A DNA stretch of 64,000 bases from Paenibacillus gallinarum. GTDB lineage: Bacteria > Bacillota > Bacilli > Paenibacillales > Paenibacillaceae. The DNA lies in assembly GCF_014836635.1 (NCBI RefSeq), contig NZ_JACSQL010000003.1, positions 1-64,000 of the forward strand, written 5' to 3'. Below the pieces are notes generated by a model. The model was not told the origin of the DNA. It was given only the letters and a program-made list of their open reading frames with translations, and did not search any database. Shown here piece after piece: positions 1 through 8,221 of this stretch; the stretch's first letter is position 1; every line of letters begins with the position of its first letter. The position numbers and the translations under genes are program-made.

Positions 1-229
1 CTCTATTCTACACGAATCAGGCCATGGGCCATTTTTATTTTTTGAGCAAGGTGTCGCACTTCATATTACAATCTGTCGTTCAAAAAGGTTTCAGGCAATT
101 TCAAAAGTGATTTTCCTTTAATTTCGGAGGGGAAATTATATACCTATTTACAAGCAAGGAGGAACTATAGCGCTGAGGTTAGAGGGGGAGAGTTTTCATT
201 AAGGAAACATTGAAGGGGGATAAGGAGAG
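1..229. other. No supported gene
   Basis: All three forward frames are open only for short stretches (stops near 45, 110 and 121). None gives a recognisable protein end. A GGAGG-like sequence near 157-163 is not followed by a usable reading frame. This may be the tail of something that starts outside the window, or plain intergenic DNA. Confidence 0.4.
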
Positions 230-403
230 ATAGCGGGCTTTATTGTAGGAACAAGTTTAGCGGTAATTATATTGGTTACGGGAATCGTGGGTCTGCTGAT
301 CAGTAAGCAAAAGAGAAAGAAGAACAAATGGGCGTGGTGGTTCATCTTGTTTGGATGCTGTGCAATCATAAGTGCATTTATAAACGCAGGTGGTTTAACT
401 TAA
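230..403 (+). CDS. Small two-helix membrane protein, start codon unclear
   Basis: The open frame of about 57 codons encodes two hydrophobic stretches. One is rich in I, V, L and G; the other contains WAWWFILFGC. A short basic loop (KQKRKKNKW) separates them, as in a small two-pass membrane protein. An in-frame TAA sits just upstream at 221-223. There is no ATG, GTG or TTG at a sensible distance from the AAGGAGAG at 222-229. The first in-frame codons are ATA (230) and ATT (242), with TTG only at 272 inside the first helix. It could be a real gene with a rare start, a gene with a damaged start, or a decayed remnant. I do not recognise the family. Confidence 0.4.
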   Translation: MAGFIVGTSLAVIILVTGIVGLLISKQKRKKNKWAWWFILFGCCAIISAFINAGGLT

Positions 404-433
404 TCGTTCCAACTTAGAAATAATTCCATTATT

Positions 434-461
434 TTGAAAATAATTTCCCTTGTATTATACT
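434..461 (+). promoter_or_regulatory. SigA-type promoter for the 497 gene
   Basis: TTGAAA (434-439) and TATACT (456-461) are separated by 16 bp. They lie 35 bp upstream of the start codon at 497. Both boxes are close to the vegetative consensus. Confidence 0.6.
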
Positions 462-496
462 AAGATGTAAAGGTGACTTTATTGGGAGGTTTAATA

Positions 497-1258
497 ATGA
501 AAAAAATATTCAAAATAATCTTAGCTTTCACATTAGTTTCTCCTGTTTTTCAATTCAGTCAATACTTTAGCAATGAAGCCAAAGCACAAATGGTAACAGA
601 TAATAACTTTTCCTATTTCATAACGAAAGAAAAGCCTAGCAAAAAAGAAACAAAAAACAAGATTGTATTTGAACAGGATAACGTAAGTGTAATAGCTACT
701 AAGAAAAAGTCAGCTACTCCTCCATCTGACACCCTGATAGATTCTGTAGAGATCATAAATGGGACTCAAAACTATACTATAAATTTCACAGATGAGTTTG
801 ATACCATTAATTCAATCTCCATATCCCCAACCAAAAAATTTCTTGCGCTACAAGCAGGGAATCTTAGCTACAACAGTTTATATGTCGTTAATCTCACAAA
901 TGGCTCTTACAAACTGATTAATAGTATTGTGAAAAGTTCGAAAGCAGTTGAAACAGTGACTGCCTACCAATGGTCTCCTAATGGTCAAAAACTTGCCTTT
1001 TCGTATGGAGATCCCTCATTAAGTAGAATAGCAATATATAATGTGTTTTATAATACCTTTACTTATGTACCAAGAGAAATAAGAACGATTTCTACTGCAT
1101 TTATACTTTGGGATAAAAAAGGATTATTTATTGATTATGCAAGTGAATACCCTTCTGACCAATTTAAGTTATATAGATATTCTTTCGACACGAAAAAAAA
1201 TAAAGTTATAAAAAAACTAAATGCTAAAGAACTGGCACAAAAGAATACATTAAATTAA
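497..1258 (+). CDS. Secreted beta-propeller-like protein, function unknown
   Basis: This 253-residue protein starts at ATG 497, behind GGGAGG at 484-489. A GTG eight codons upstream lacks this spacing. The N-terminus is a classic signal peptide: MKK, a hydrophobic core, then a likely cut after AKA near residue 31. Two later segments (ISPTKKFLALQAG and WSPNGQKLAFSYGD) match the strand pattern of TolB/WD40-like propeller blades, so the mature part is probably an extracytoplasmic propeller fragment. The gene is AT-rich. It stands alone between its own promoter and a terminator. No catalytic motif is visible and I cannot name a function. Confidence 0.75.
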   Translation: MKKIFKIILAFTLVSPVFQFSQYFSNEAKAQMVTDNNFSYFITKEKPSKKETKNKIVFEQDNVSVIATKKKSATPPSDTLIDSVEIINGTQNYTINFTDEFDTINSISISPTKKFLALQAGNLSYNSLYVVNLTNGSYKLINSIVKSSKAVETVTAYQWSPNGQKLAFSYGDPSLSRIAIYNVFYNTFTYVPREIRTISTAFILWDKKGLFIDYASEYPSDQFKLYRYSFDTKKNKVIKKLNAKELAQKNTLN

Positions 1259-1267
1259 TAACTAAAT

Positions 1268-1325
1268 AAAAAGCAAGCTAAGGAAATGGGGCGCAAAATA
1301 ACTATTTCTCAAAGCTTGCTTTTTG
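1268..1325 (+). terminator. Rho-independent terminator
   Basis: A 12-bp stem (AAAAAGCAAGCT at 1268-1279 with AGCTTGCTTTTT at 1313-1324) encloses a 33-nt loop and ends in a T run. It lies just after the stop at 1258. Confidence 0.75.
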
Positions 1326-1405
1326 CTTAAAAAACTGTTGTTTAAGCATTAAAAGTAATATACTATATTTATATGAAAAAAATTACATAGAAAAGAGTGT
1401 CTGCG

Positions 1406-1450
1406 ATGAATTTAGGAAAATGTGTTAGTTCTAGGCTAAGTACCTTATGA
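1406..1450 (+). CDS. Possible 14-residue leader peptide overlapping the next gene
   Basis: ATG at 1406 opens a 14-codon frame (MNLGKCVSSRLSTL) whose TGA (1448-1450) overlaps the ATG of the following lipoprotein gene as ATGA. The lipoprotein start has no good ribosome binding site of its own, so translational coupling through this short frame is possible. The evidence is positional only, and the frame could be chance. Confidence 0.2.
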   Translation: MNLGKCVSSRLSTL

Positions 1451-2454
1451 AAAATAAATTGTTTTTAGCAAAAGGTTTACTACTTACTTTAGTTTTTATA
1501 CTTTTACTAGTTGGCTGTAATAACAAAAATGGTCTTATAGAACAGAATGATGATTATATCTCAATAACACGTACGACATATATTCAGCCTGATACAGATG
1601 AAATGACAACCTCCATCTACCAATACACTCCTAAAACAAAAGAACTAGCAGAAATATTTAATTTCCCATATACAGCACAGTATCCACTAGGCGTTTTCAG
1701 TTCTAATGATAAAGTTGTTTATTATACTAAGACCGATGATAACAAGCATGATCAAATATTTAGTTATAATATAGAGACAAAAGAAGAAACGAAGTTAACA
1801 ACCAATTTACGTGCTGTGAATCAAATCATACCTACTAAGGAAAAAGTCTTTTTTATTGCTTCTTCAAACAGGGTATTACGTTTAGGAATGTTGGATAAAC
1901 AGAGCGGTGTTATTTCATACTGGGGAGATGAAGATACCAACGTTGAAACGATAACCATAAATCCAGATACAGAAAAAATATATATTTCTGCTTTTTCTTA
2001 TAGTCAAGATCGGGAGGTTATCGAAAAACAGTTTGTCTCCGATGAAAATAAATATTCTATGCCTTTGTTTTCTATCTATGAAACCGATTTTAAATTTACG
2101 GATACACAGCAGCTCTTTTCAGAGCATGCTTGGATAAGAATTCTGATGGTAAATAGGATAGATAATAAGATAATTGCTATTTATGACAAAGAATATAATT
2201 CAGAAGAAAAATCTAAAGCTGTATCCATCAATGCTAGTTCACATGAGTTAGAAGAGTTCATATTACCACCTGAAAGAATGCAAGTAGACGGAGCAAGTTT
2301 TTCAGTTGATGGAAAAGGTCTATATGTTACATCGGTTTTAAATGATAAAAGAGGTATCTATTATTATGATTTCGAATCTAAAGAATACACGCCAGTTTTT
2401 ATATCTGAGGATGGATTTATTAATAATTTTCAATTGATTTTAAGTGATCAGTAA
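1447..2454 (+). CDS. Lipoprotein with beta-propeller-like body
   Basis: This 335-residue protein begins with a lipoprotein signal: MKNK, a hydrophobic run, then LVGC with Cys24 as the predicted lipidated residue. The body has repeated beta-rich segments (YQYTPKTKEL, FSYNIETKEE, GIYYYDFESKEY) in which a tyrosine-rich strand is followed by a polar turn. This is the look of a TolB or DPP-IV-like propeller that would sit outside the membrane. It is AT-rich like the preceding gene, and the two may be distantly related in fold. The ribosome binding site is weak. The specific role is unknown. Confidence 0.75.
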   Translation: MKNKLFLAKGLLLTLVFILLLVGCNNKNGLIEQNDDYISITRTTYIQPDTDEMTTSIYQYTPKTKELAEIFNFPYTAQYPLGVFSSNDKVVYYTKTDDNKHDQIFSYNIETKEETKLTTNLRAVNQIIPTKEKVFFIASSNRVLRLGMLDKQSGVISYWGDEDTNVETITINPDTEKIYISAFSYSQDREVIEKQFVSDENKYSMPLFSIYETDFKFTDTQQLFSEHAWIRILMVNRIDNKIIAIYDKEYNSEEKSKAVSINASSHELEEFILPPERMQVDGASFSVDGKGLYVTSVLNDKRGIYYYDFESKEYTPVFISEDGFINNFQLILSDQ

Positions 2455-2516
2455 CAGATATCGTTAAACATAGCTGTGAGACGAAATAAGGAGACTGGTA
2501 TAGTACACCAATATCA

Positions 2517-2559
2517 ACACATACGTAGACGTATACATAAACGTAAACAACGTATGTGT
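2517..2559. repeat. Inverted repeat with clustered ACGTA motifs
   Basis: ACACATACGT (2517-2526) pairs with ACGTATGTGT (2550-2559). The 23-nt loop carries further ACGTA/ACGTAAA copies. There is no T run, so it is not a typical terminator. It could be a protein binding site or an RNA hairpin in the 3' region of the lipoprotein gene. Confidence 0.45.
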
Positions 2560-2566
2560 AATTTAA

Positions 2567-2614
2567 ATAGGCGTAGTGCAGGGGTTAAGCTCCTTGCACT
2601 ACGCCTATCTTTTT
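2567..2614 (+). terminator. Strong rho-independent terminator
   Basis: A perfect 14-bp stem (ATAGGCGTAGTGCA with TGCACTACGCCTAT at 2595-2608) is followed by CTTTTT. It lies between the converging lipoprotein and phosphopantetheinyl transferase genes and may serve both strands. Confidence 0.85.
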
Positions 2615-2639
2615 AATCATGCTGATGCGCTTACTATTT

Positions 2640-3332
2640 TTAAATAATTGAAATCAGTTTATCCCAACGAACAGTTTCAACTTGTTCGGGAAAGTTTGAC
2701 TCGCGCCCACATACGGCAAGAGCATACCCGGGGTCAATCCTATATTGCTTAAAATACCAGCTGGTATCTGGTTTACCCGAACGATAGAACTCTACTTTAT
2801 GATGCTCCTGAAATTCAAATGAGAATGAATCAAGCGGAATCGAGAGCCCTGCACCTTCTGCTTTAATATAACTTTCTTTTAGCGTCCACAGATCGTAAAA
2901 AAGAGATTGCTGTTGTTCCTCGTATTGTTCTCGAAGCAGGCTGACTTCAGCAGGTGAAAAGAAGCGCTCTGCAATAGAGATCTCTATGGGATTAGCGGTA
3001 GTCTCAATATCGATACCAACCGGCTGGTTATCAAAAGCAGCTACGACCCAATCTCCAGAATGAGAGATGTTATAGTGACATGAACGATACTCTGCAAGTT
3101 CCGGTTTCCCATAGGCATTATACGTTTTGATAAGAGAAGAGGGGGAAATTCCCCACTGTTCTAAAGCATATGCTTGCAGAAGGAGTTCACCGCAAAGGGT
3201 GCGCAGCTGATCTTCAGGTTGACGAAACTTCTGAATCTTTGCTTGCATCTGAGAGTTCATTAAGGGTATGATACGCATCCAGTCTTTACCCGAATCTAAT
3301 ATTGGACAGAGATGCACAGACCAGATATCCAT
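2640..3332 (-). CDS. sfp: Sfp-type 4'-phosphopantetheinyl transferase
   Basis: This 230-residue enzyme should transfer phosphopantetheine from CoA to the serine of carrier-protein domains in fatty acid, polyketide or nonribosomal peptide synthases. The two family signatures are present: GIDIE at residues 106-110 (Mg/CoA binding acids) and WTLKESYIKAEG at 149-160. The length matches the Sfp class (about 225) rather than AcpS (about 120). ATG 3332 is preceded by AGGAAGTG. That ribosome binding site overlaps the TAG of the upstream amidase gene, so the pair is probably translationally coupled. The class is clear; the carrier proteins it serves are not in the window. Confidence 0.92.
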   Translation of the reverse strand: MDIWSVHLCPILDSGKDWMRIIPLMNSQMQAKIQKFRQPEDQLRTLCGELLLQAYALEQWGISPSSLIKTYNAYGKPELAEYRSCHYNISHSGDWVVAAFDNQPVGIDIETTANPIEISIAERFFSPAEVSLLREQYEEQQQSLFYDLWTLKESYIKAEGAGLSIPLDSFSFEFQEHHKVEFYRSGKPDTSWYFKQYRIDPGYALAVCGRESNFPEQVETVRWDKLISII

Positions 3333-3342
3333 TTGTCACTTC

Positions 3343-4839
3343 CTATTCATTTTTCAACATGGGATTGTCCATGAGATCAACCCAAAGCGATGAATTTTCA
3401 AGTAAGGAAGCTAAGGTAAATAACTCATTCTCGTGCCCCTTGGCAGCCATCACCTGAACACCAACGGGAAGTCCTGACTCTGTCAGATGGATAGGGAGAC
3501 TCATCGCTGGATTACCTGTAAGATTAGCTAATTGTGTAAACGGAGTATAGGTCAAGCTTGGAAGGAACATTTCATATATAAGTTCCTGTTGTTTAGTTTT
3601 TGATAAATCGCTCACGGAAAGCAAGTGCTGGATCTGTTCAGGTCCGGGCGTAAGTTCCCCCACAAGCGGTGCTGGATAGGCATTAGTTGGTGTAATGTAA
3701 AAATCGTAACGATCATAAATCGTACTCATCTGAGCAGCAGCTACATCCCATTCCGCTAAACTGTGCACAAATTCGGCAGCAGATAACTTACGGCCTGCTT
3801 CAAGCAGAACCCAACCTTCGATTTCGATATCTTCCGCAGTAATGGATCTGCCAAGCCCACGTTCCATTCCGAGAACCATAGCTGCCATTTCACCGCTGTT
3901 CATCATGTAATAGTTCTCCATCAGACGGACACCATTTACAGGGCTCAGTTTTTCTTCTACTGCATGTCCTTCGGATTCTAAGAAACGAACCAGTTTGTGT
4001 ACCGCTTCTATAGCATCTTCACTCACGGGTGTACCAACAGGTGAAGTGGTAGTATATGCAATTCGGTATTTACGTTTAAGCGGCCCATACATATCTTCGA
4101 GATAACGTCCCGGATAAAGCGGTACTTGAAAAGCAGCTTCATTCTGAATCACTTGGAGTACATCGAGAAGAGCCGCACTGTCTCTGACCGTCTTTGATAA
4201 AGCAAAATCAATGGAAGCTCCTTGCCATTGTCTACCGACGCCAGGGCCAACTGGTGTACGTCCTCGAGTCGGTTTAAGTCCGAAGAGTCCACTAAATGAT
4301 GCAGGGATACGAATGGATCCTCCGCCATCACTAGCTCCTGCGATCGGAACCATTCCAGACGCAACGGCCGCTGCGGAACCTCCGCTAGAACCGCCAGGGG
4401 AGTGCATGATGTTCCATGGATTCCGAGCGGGTCCATGCAGCTTTGGTTCGGTAATATTTTTGAGGCCAAATTCCGGTGTATTGGTATGCCCGATCGGAAT
4501 AAAGCCAGCTTTTCTTAACTTGGCAACGAAATGAGAATCATATAAAGGCTTATGCTCTTTAAACAGCTTAGAACCAGAGGTGAGAGGTTCACCGGCAATG
4601 GCTTGAGAAATATCTTTTAACAAAATAGGAACGCCTGCAAAAGGCTGCTCCATAATGCTTACCTGTTCAGCTTCTTTCAAAGCTTGTTCATATCTTGTAT
4701 GTACTACGGCATTTACTTTTGTATTTTGCTTTTCTACTTGCTCTATAGCAGCTTGAACTAACTCGGCAGGTGAAGTTTCCCGGTCTCTGATGAGCTGAGC
4801 AAGTCCTACGGCATCATAGGTAGTGTACTTGTTTTTCAT
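3343..4839 (-). CDS. Amidase, amidase-signature family
   Basis: This is a 498-residue cytoplasmic amide hydrolase. The Ser-cisSer-Lys catalytic architecture is visible: Lys in VPILLKDI, cis-Ser in the Gly/Ser-rich SPGGSSGGSAAAVASG, and the nucleophile in GASDGGGSIRIPAS. The length fits bacterial amidases of the AtzF/GatA-like fold, but no partner GatB/C is nearby, so it is not the tRNA amidotransferase. I chose the second ATG (4839) because AAAGG lies 9 nt upstream; the ATG at 4848 directly abuts it. It is the first gene of a two-gene minus-strand operon with the phosphopantetheinyl transferase. The substrate is unknown. Confidence 0.88.
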   Translation of the reverse strand: MKNKYTTYDAVGLAQLIRDRETSPAELVQAAIEQVEKQNTKVNAVVHTRYEQALKEAEQVSIMEQPFAGVPILLKDISQAIAGEPLTSGSKLFKEHKPLYDSHFVAKLRKAGFIPIGHTNTPEFGLKNITEPKLHGPARNPWNIMHSPGGSSGGSAAAVASGMVPIAGASDGGGSIRIPASFSGLFGLKPTRGRTPVGPGVGRQWQGASIDFALSKTVRDSAALLDVLQVIQNEAAFQVPLYPGRYLEDMYGPLKRKYRIAYTTTSPVGTPVSEDAIEAVHKLVRFLESEGHAVEEKLSPVNGVRLMENYYMMNSGEMAAMVLGMERGLGRSITAEDIEIEGWVLLEAGRKLSAAEFVHSLAEWDVAAAQMSTIYDRYDFYITPTNAYPAPLVGELTPGPEQIQHLLSVSDLSKTKQQELIYEMFLPSLTYTPFTQLANLTGNPAMSLPIHLTESGLPVGVQVMAAKGHENELFTLASLLENSSLWVDLMDNPMLKNE

Positions 4840-4901
4840 GTCAATCATCCTTTCTGCTTATGATTCTAACATAAGCAAGAGCATTGTCGTTATCTCTTAC
4901 A

Positions 4902-4928
4902 TAAAAAGCCATGTCTAAAAGACATGGC
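4902..4928 (-). terminator. Rho-independent terminator after the EamA transporter
   Basis: Read on the minus strand, GCCATGTCT, a 3-nt loop and AGACATGGC form a 9-bp stem followed by TTTTT. It ends the riboswitch-controlled transcript before the amidase gene. Confidence 0.85.
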
Positions 4929-4943
4929 AGGATCGAACCTTTA

Positions 4944-5897
4944 TTAGTTTATAGAAAGTTGGTTCTGATTCGTCTGTTGCTGGCGCGTTAGGATAAAGAG
5001 AACGGACCATATAAAGATAAAACCTACGAGCTGGGCTAGTGTAATCATTTCACCAAAAGCAAGCCAGTTTACAATGATACCTGTCATCGGAAAACTGAGT
5101 TCGGCGAGTGTAGCCATCGATGCTTTCGTTGATGATAAACCTTTATAGTACAGAAGCAGACTTAGAAGTCCTGGCAGCAAAGCTTGCGCTAGAAGATTTA
5201 TAATAATACTGGTAAGTGCAGGACCCGCTTGAGGAAGGTTGGTTACCCCACCTTCGATCCATGTCATACCAACAAGTAAAGGAATTGCGAATACATACCG
5301 GATTGAAGTAACGGTACTATACTGGATCTGACCAAGGAGCAGACGGCCCATCACTGTAGATCCGCCCCATAGAGCAGCTGCTAAGAGTGACAAAAGACTG
5401 CCGATTTTGAGCCATTCGGTTCCTCCGCCAAAGGGTAAGTGAAATCCAAAGGTAAGGAGATACGTACCAATGATCGCAACGATAAACAATGCACCGAATT
5501 TTTGCGGCAATGTTTCTTTTAAAATCAATTTTGCTAAAAGAATAGCAAAGATAGGTTGCATTTTTTGCAGCAAGATTACTGCATTTAAGTCACCGTTTGT
5601 CAGCGCCATCGTGAAGATAACAGACGCAAGCGCAGATCCACCCCATGAAATAAATAACATGGCAAGGTAGTGCTTAAGCTTCAAGTGTTTCAATTCGTGA
5701 CGATTTTTCCAAAGGATTGGACCGGCGACAAGACATACGAGTAAATGTTCTACCAGAACAACTTGCATCGAAGTCAGATGTTCTAACAAGTTGATACGAA
5801 ACAGGGGACTTATTCCCCATAAAGCTGCCCCAAGGGCAACCAGCCAAAAACCAGTCGAACTTGAATTTCTTTTTGCGTGGGTAGTGTTTTCCATCAT
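4944..5897 (-). CDS. EamA/DMT-family transporter, probable riboflavin transporter
   Basis: This 317-residue membrane protein has about ten hydrophobic helices in two EamA repeats. The first begins with ALGAALWGISPLF; the second contains LAAALWGGSTVMGR. The start is ATG 5897 behind GGAGGAG; another ATG follows at 5894. The transcript leader carries an FMN riboswitch and a downstream intrinsic terminator, and nothing else is in the unit. RFN elements control riboflavin synthesis or uptake genes. A DMT-superfamily protein (ImpX) has been predicted as an RFN-controlled riboflavin transporter in other Firmicutes. Riboflavin uptake is therefore the best inference, although the DMT family as a whole moves many metabolites. 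Confidence 0.85.
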   Translation of the reverse strand: MMENTTHAKRNSSSTGFWLVALGAALWGISPLFRINLLEHLTSMQVVLVEHLLVCLVAGPILWKNRHELKHLKLKHYLAMLFISWGGSALASVIFTMALTNGDLNAVILLQKMQPIFAILLAKLILKETLPQKFGALFIVAIIGTYLLTFGFHLPFGGGTEWLKIGSLLSLLAAALWGGSTVMGRLLLGQIQYSTVTSIRYVFAIPLLVGMTWIEGGVTNLPQAGPALTSIIINLLAQALLPGLLSLLLYYKGLSSTKASMATLAELSFPMTGIIVNWLAFGEMITLAQLVGFIFIWSVLFILTRQQQTNQNQLSIN

Positions 5898-5937
5898 CAA
5901 ACTCCTCCATCGAAATTTGAAAATGGTATCTTCAGTT

Positions 5938-5987
5938 AACAAAACCCCTATCATTTCAGCATTTGCACGCCAAAAACAATAGGGGTT
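5938..5987 (-). terminator. Expression-platform terminator of the FMN riboswitch
   Basis: On the minus strand, AACCCCTAT and ATAGGGGTT form a 9-bp stem with a roughly 27-nt loop, followed by TTGTT. It lies between the aptamer (ends at 6031) and the start codon (5897). This is where an FMN-stabilised terminator of an OFF switch would be. Confidence 0.75.
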
Positions 5988-6030
5988 GATCAAACAAACA
6001 TGCGAAATAACACGGCACGTTGCGATATTT

Positions 6031-6169
6031 GATCTTCTCTCATCCGGACTGTACCGTCGGCCTTGGAATTACACCAAGTCAGTCAATCTTCTATAGTAAG
6101 AAAATTGAGTCGCGGGCTTCGCTTAAAAGCGTCACCGCCGGTTGGGAATTTCACCCTACCCCGAAGATC
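6031..6169 (-). ncRNA. FMN riboswitch (RFN element)
   Basis: Read on the minus strand, the element has the conserved RFN blocks in order. The closing helix GATCTTC pairs with GAAGATC at the 3' end. Between these lie GGGGTAGGGTGAAATTCCC, AACCGGCGGTGA, AGCCCGCGA, a variable arm, TTGGTGTAATTCCAA, and CCGACGGTACAGTCCGGATGAGAGAAG. The length of about 139 nt is normal. FMN binding would favour the terminator at 5938-5987 and switch the EamA gene off. The aptamer call is close to certain. The OFF direction is inferred from the terminator position. Confidence 0.96.
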
Positions 6170-6190
6170 CATTATTCAATTAGTTGATAT

Positions 6191-6218
6191 ATTTTAGTAA
6201 GTAAATGAGTTGTTGTAA
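6191..6218 (-). promoter_or_regulatory. Promoter of the riboswitch transcript
   Basis: On the minus strand, TTACAA (6218-6213) and TAAAAT (6196-6191) are separated by 16 bp. Transcription would begin near 6184, about 15 nt before the aptamer. Confidence 0.55.
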
Positions 6219-6241
6219 CTCTGTAGGTGTTATCATAATAC

Positions 6242-6255
6242 AGGAAGCGCTATCA
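6242..6255. promoter_or_regulatory. Weak cre-like site (CcpA)
   Basis: AGGAAGCGCTATCA differs from the cre consensus TGNAANCGNWNNCA at the first base only. It lies about 24 bp upstream of the -35 box of the riboswitch transcript. One site found by eye is weak evidence. Confidence 0.25.
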
Positions 6256-6518
6256 CAGCAAGTGTTTTTTTATAGACGCTTATTTTTACTAATACCTACT
6301 ATTGAAATAACTTAGATGCTTATCAAATCGGTGCGTATAATCAGCTTACATCATCCTGAATTTCATTGTACACAGGAATTGATAATTTTGTGCATTGATA
6401 TGTACCTTTTAATAGGCCTATATAGGGTCTTTTTTATGCCGAAAATAGCGTAATACTAGTGGAAATGGGAGATTGAGTAAGTGAAGTATGATAATTTGAT
6501 TAATCCTTTAAATATTCA
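6256..6518. other. Intergenic DNA without a gene
   Basis: No convincing reading frame was found. A short hairpin-like GGCCTATATAGGGTC followed by six T residues (6415-6436) resembles a weak terminator. It lies upstream of the permease promoter, so it would not affect that transcript. Confidence 0.4.
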
Positions 6519-6547
6519 TTGACAGAGTCAATCCATATTTAGATAAT
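6519..6547 (+). promoter_or_regulatory. Strong SigA promoter of the permease gene
   Basis: TTGACA (6519-6524), a 17-bp spacer and GATAAT (6542-6547) form a near-consensus vegetative promoter. The start codon is about 60 bp downstream. Confidence 0.75.
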
Positions 6548-6607
6548 AAAACAGCATTGCTATGAAACTACAGAATAGTAGGGCAACTTACATCTAGGAG
6601 TGACTTT

Positions 6608-7996
6608 ATGGATTTATTACGTAAGAAACATTTTGATCCAAATCAAAAAACGGATAACAATCTAAAGAAAACGCTGGGCCCTTTTGATCTGACCGTCCTT
6701 GGAATAGGGGCGATTATCGGAACGGGTGTCTTTGTCGTTACTGGGACTGCTGCCGCAGATAATGCCGGTCCGGCACTCGTTATTTCATTTGTTGTTGCTG
6801 CCCTGGTATGTATTCTAGCAGCACTTTGTTATTCTGAACTAGCTTCTACGGTAACGATATCCGGCAGTGCCTATGCATACAGTTACGCCGCTTTTGGTGA
6901 AGTATTTGGCTGGTTAATGGGGTGGGCTCTTGTACTCGAGTACGGCTTAGCAGCTGCTTCTGTTGCGAGTGGGTGGTCTGCCTATGTGCAAGGACTATTA
7001 GCTGGTTTTAATATCCATTTGCCTGCTGCATTGTCTGGAGCATTTAATGCTGCCTCAGGACAAATTGTGGATTTACCGGCTGTTATTATTATTTTGCTGA
7101 TTTGTTTACTATTAACGAGAGGTGCGAAAGAAACGGCTAGATTTAATGCGTTTATGGTGTTTGTTAAAATTGCTGTCATTCTCATCTTTGTGGTCGTAGG
7201 AGCTTTTTACGTGAAACCGGATAACTGGACACCGTTTATTCCATTCGGATATTCAGGGATTCTGAGCGGTGCTGCACTTGTGTTTTTTGCCTATATTGGT
7301 TTCGATGCAGTAGCAACCGCAGCTGAAGAGGTTAAAAACCCACAGCGAGATCTGCCAATCGGTATTATAGCTTCTCTTTTAGTGTGTACGATACTCTATG
7401 TCATTGTTGTTGTAGTCCTGACAGGCATGGTACCTTATACTGAACTCAGTGTAGCTGATCCGGTAGCTTTTGCACTGCGGTTCGTTGAGCAAGATTTTGC
7501 AGCAGGACTCATATCTCTTGGGGCTATTGCTGGGATTACAACCGTTTTACTTGTGCTTTTATACAGTCAAACAAGACTTTTATTCGCGATTTCTCGTGAT
7601 GGGCTGCTTCCTAAATTCTTGTCAAAAGTAGATGAAAAGAGTCAGACTCCCGTTCGAAGTACATGGATGGTTGGGTTGGTAATCGCCTTGTTATGCGGAT
7701 TCCTTCCACTTGATAAACTGGCAAGTCTGACAAATATGGGTGCATTATTCGCTTTTGCTATCGTATCTCTAGGGGTAATCGGATTACGTAAAGCAAGACC
7801 GGATCTTAAGCGAGGTTTTACGGTTCCCTGGGTTCCATTCCTTCCTTTGTTAAGTGCTGGCTGTTGTTTTTTACTCATGTTCCAATTAGACATTTGGACT
7901 TGGATGGGATTCATTCTTTGGATGATCGTAGGACTTCTTATTTATTTATTCTACGGATACTCGCATAGTGAGCTTGGTAAAGAAGATCCTAAATAA
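6608..7996 (+). CDS. APC-family amino acid permease
   Basis: This 462-residue polytopic protein has about twelve hydrophobic helices. The APC hallmark at the first helix is clear (VLGIGAIIGTGVFVVTG), followed by AGPALVISF and FFAYIGFDAVATAAEEVKNP. This places it in the YfnA/YhdG-like cationic amino acid transporter branch. It should import amino acids by proton symport or exchange. The start at ATG 6608 follows TAGGAGTG. It is a single-gene unit with its own promoter and terminator. The substrate cannot be told from sequence alone. Confidence 0.9.
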   Translation: MDLLRKKHFDPNQKTDNNLKKTLGPFDLTVLGIGAIIGTGVFVVTGTAAADNAGPALVISFVVAALVCILAALCYSELASTVTISGSAYAYSYAAFGEVFGWLMGWALVLEYGLAAASVASGWSAYVQGLLAGFNIHLPAALSGAFNAASGQIVDLPAVIIILLICLLLTRGAKETARFNAFMVFVKIAVILIFVVVGAFYVKPDNWTPFIPFGYSGILSGAALVFFAYIGFDAVATAAEEVKNPQRDLPIGIIASLLVCTILYVIVVVVLTGMVPYTELSVADPVAFALRFVEQDFAAGLISLGAIAGITTVLLVLLYSQTRLLFAISRDGLLPKFLSKVDEKSQTPVRSTWMVGLVIALLCGFLPLDKLASLTNMGALFAFAIVSLGVIGLRKARPDLKRGFTVPWVPFLPLLSAGCCFLLMFQLDIWTWMGFILWMIVGLLIYLFYGYSHSELGKEDPK

Positions 7997-8034
7997 ACCA
8001 TTTTTTCTAGATAAAATATAATACTGATTTTAAG

Positions 8035-8065
8035 AACTTTCGGCTAGTTGCCGGAAGTTTTTTTA
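8035..8065 (+). terminator. Rho-independent terminator
   Basis: AACTTTCGGC pairs with GCCGGAAGTT (one G-T pair) and a run of seven T residues follows. It ends the permease transcript. Confidence 0.85.
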
Positions 8066-8077
8066 TTTATCACAGAC

Positions 8078-8183
8078 GAATCAATTTCATAATACCTTTA
8101 GTTGCTTTAATCAGGAGGATATATAGATCATAATGGCTCTATATATCTATATATAGTTACAAATTTATCGTTTTAATGAGTTA
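8078..8183. repeat. Interrupted copy of a dispersed palindromic repeat
   Basis: Bases 8078-8099 are identical to 38053-38074, and bases 8164-8183 are identical to 38074-38093. At 38 kb the two blocks abut; here 64 nt separate them. The intervening DNA holds its own inverted repeat, GATATATAG with CTATATATC. The right palindrome arm present at 38 kb is missing here. Confidence 0.7.
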
Positions 8184-8221
8184 GACAAGTAACAGTTTTG
8201 ACTCTCATTCAAAACAAATTA

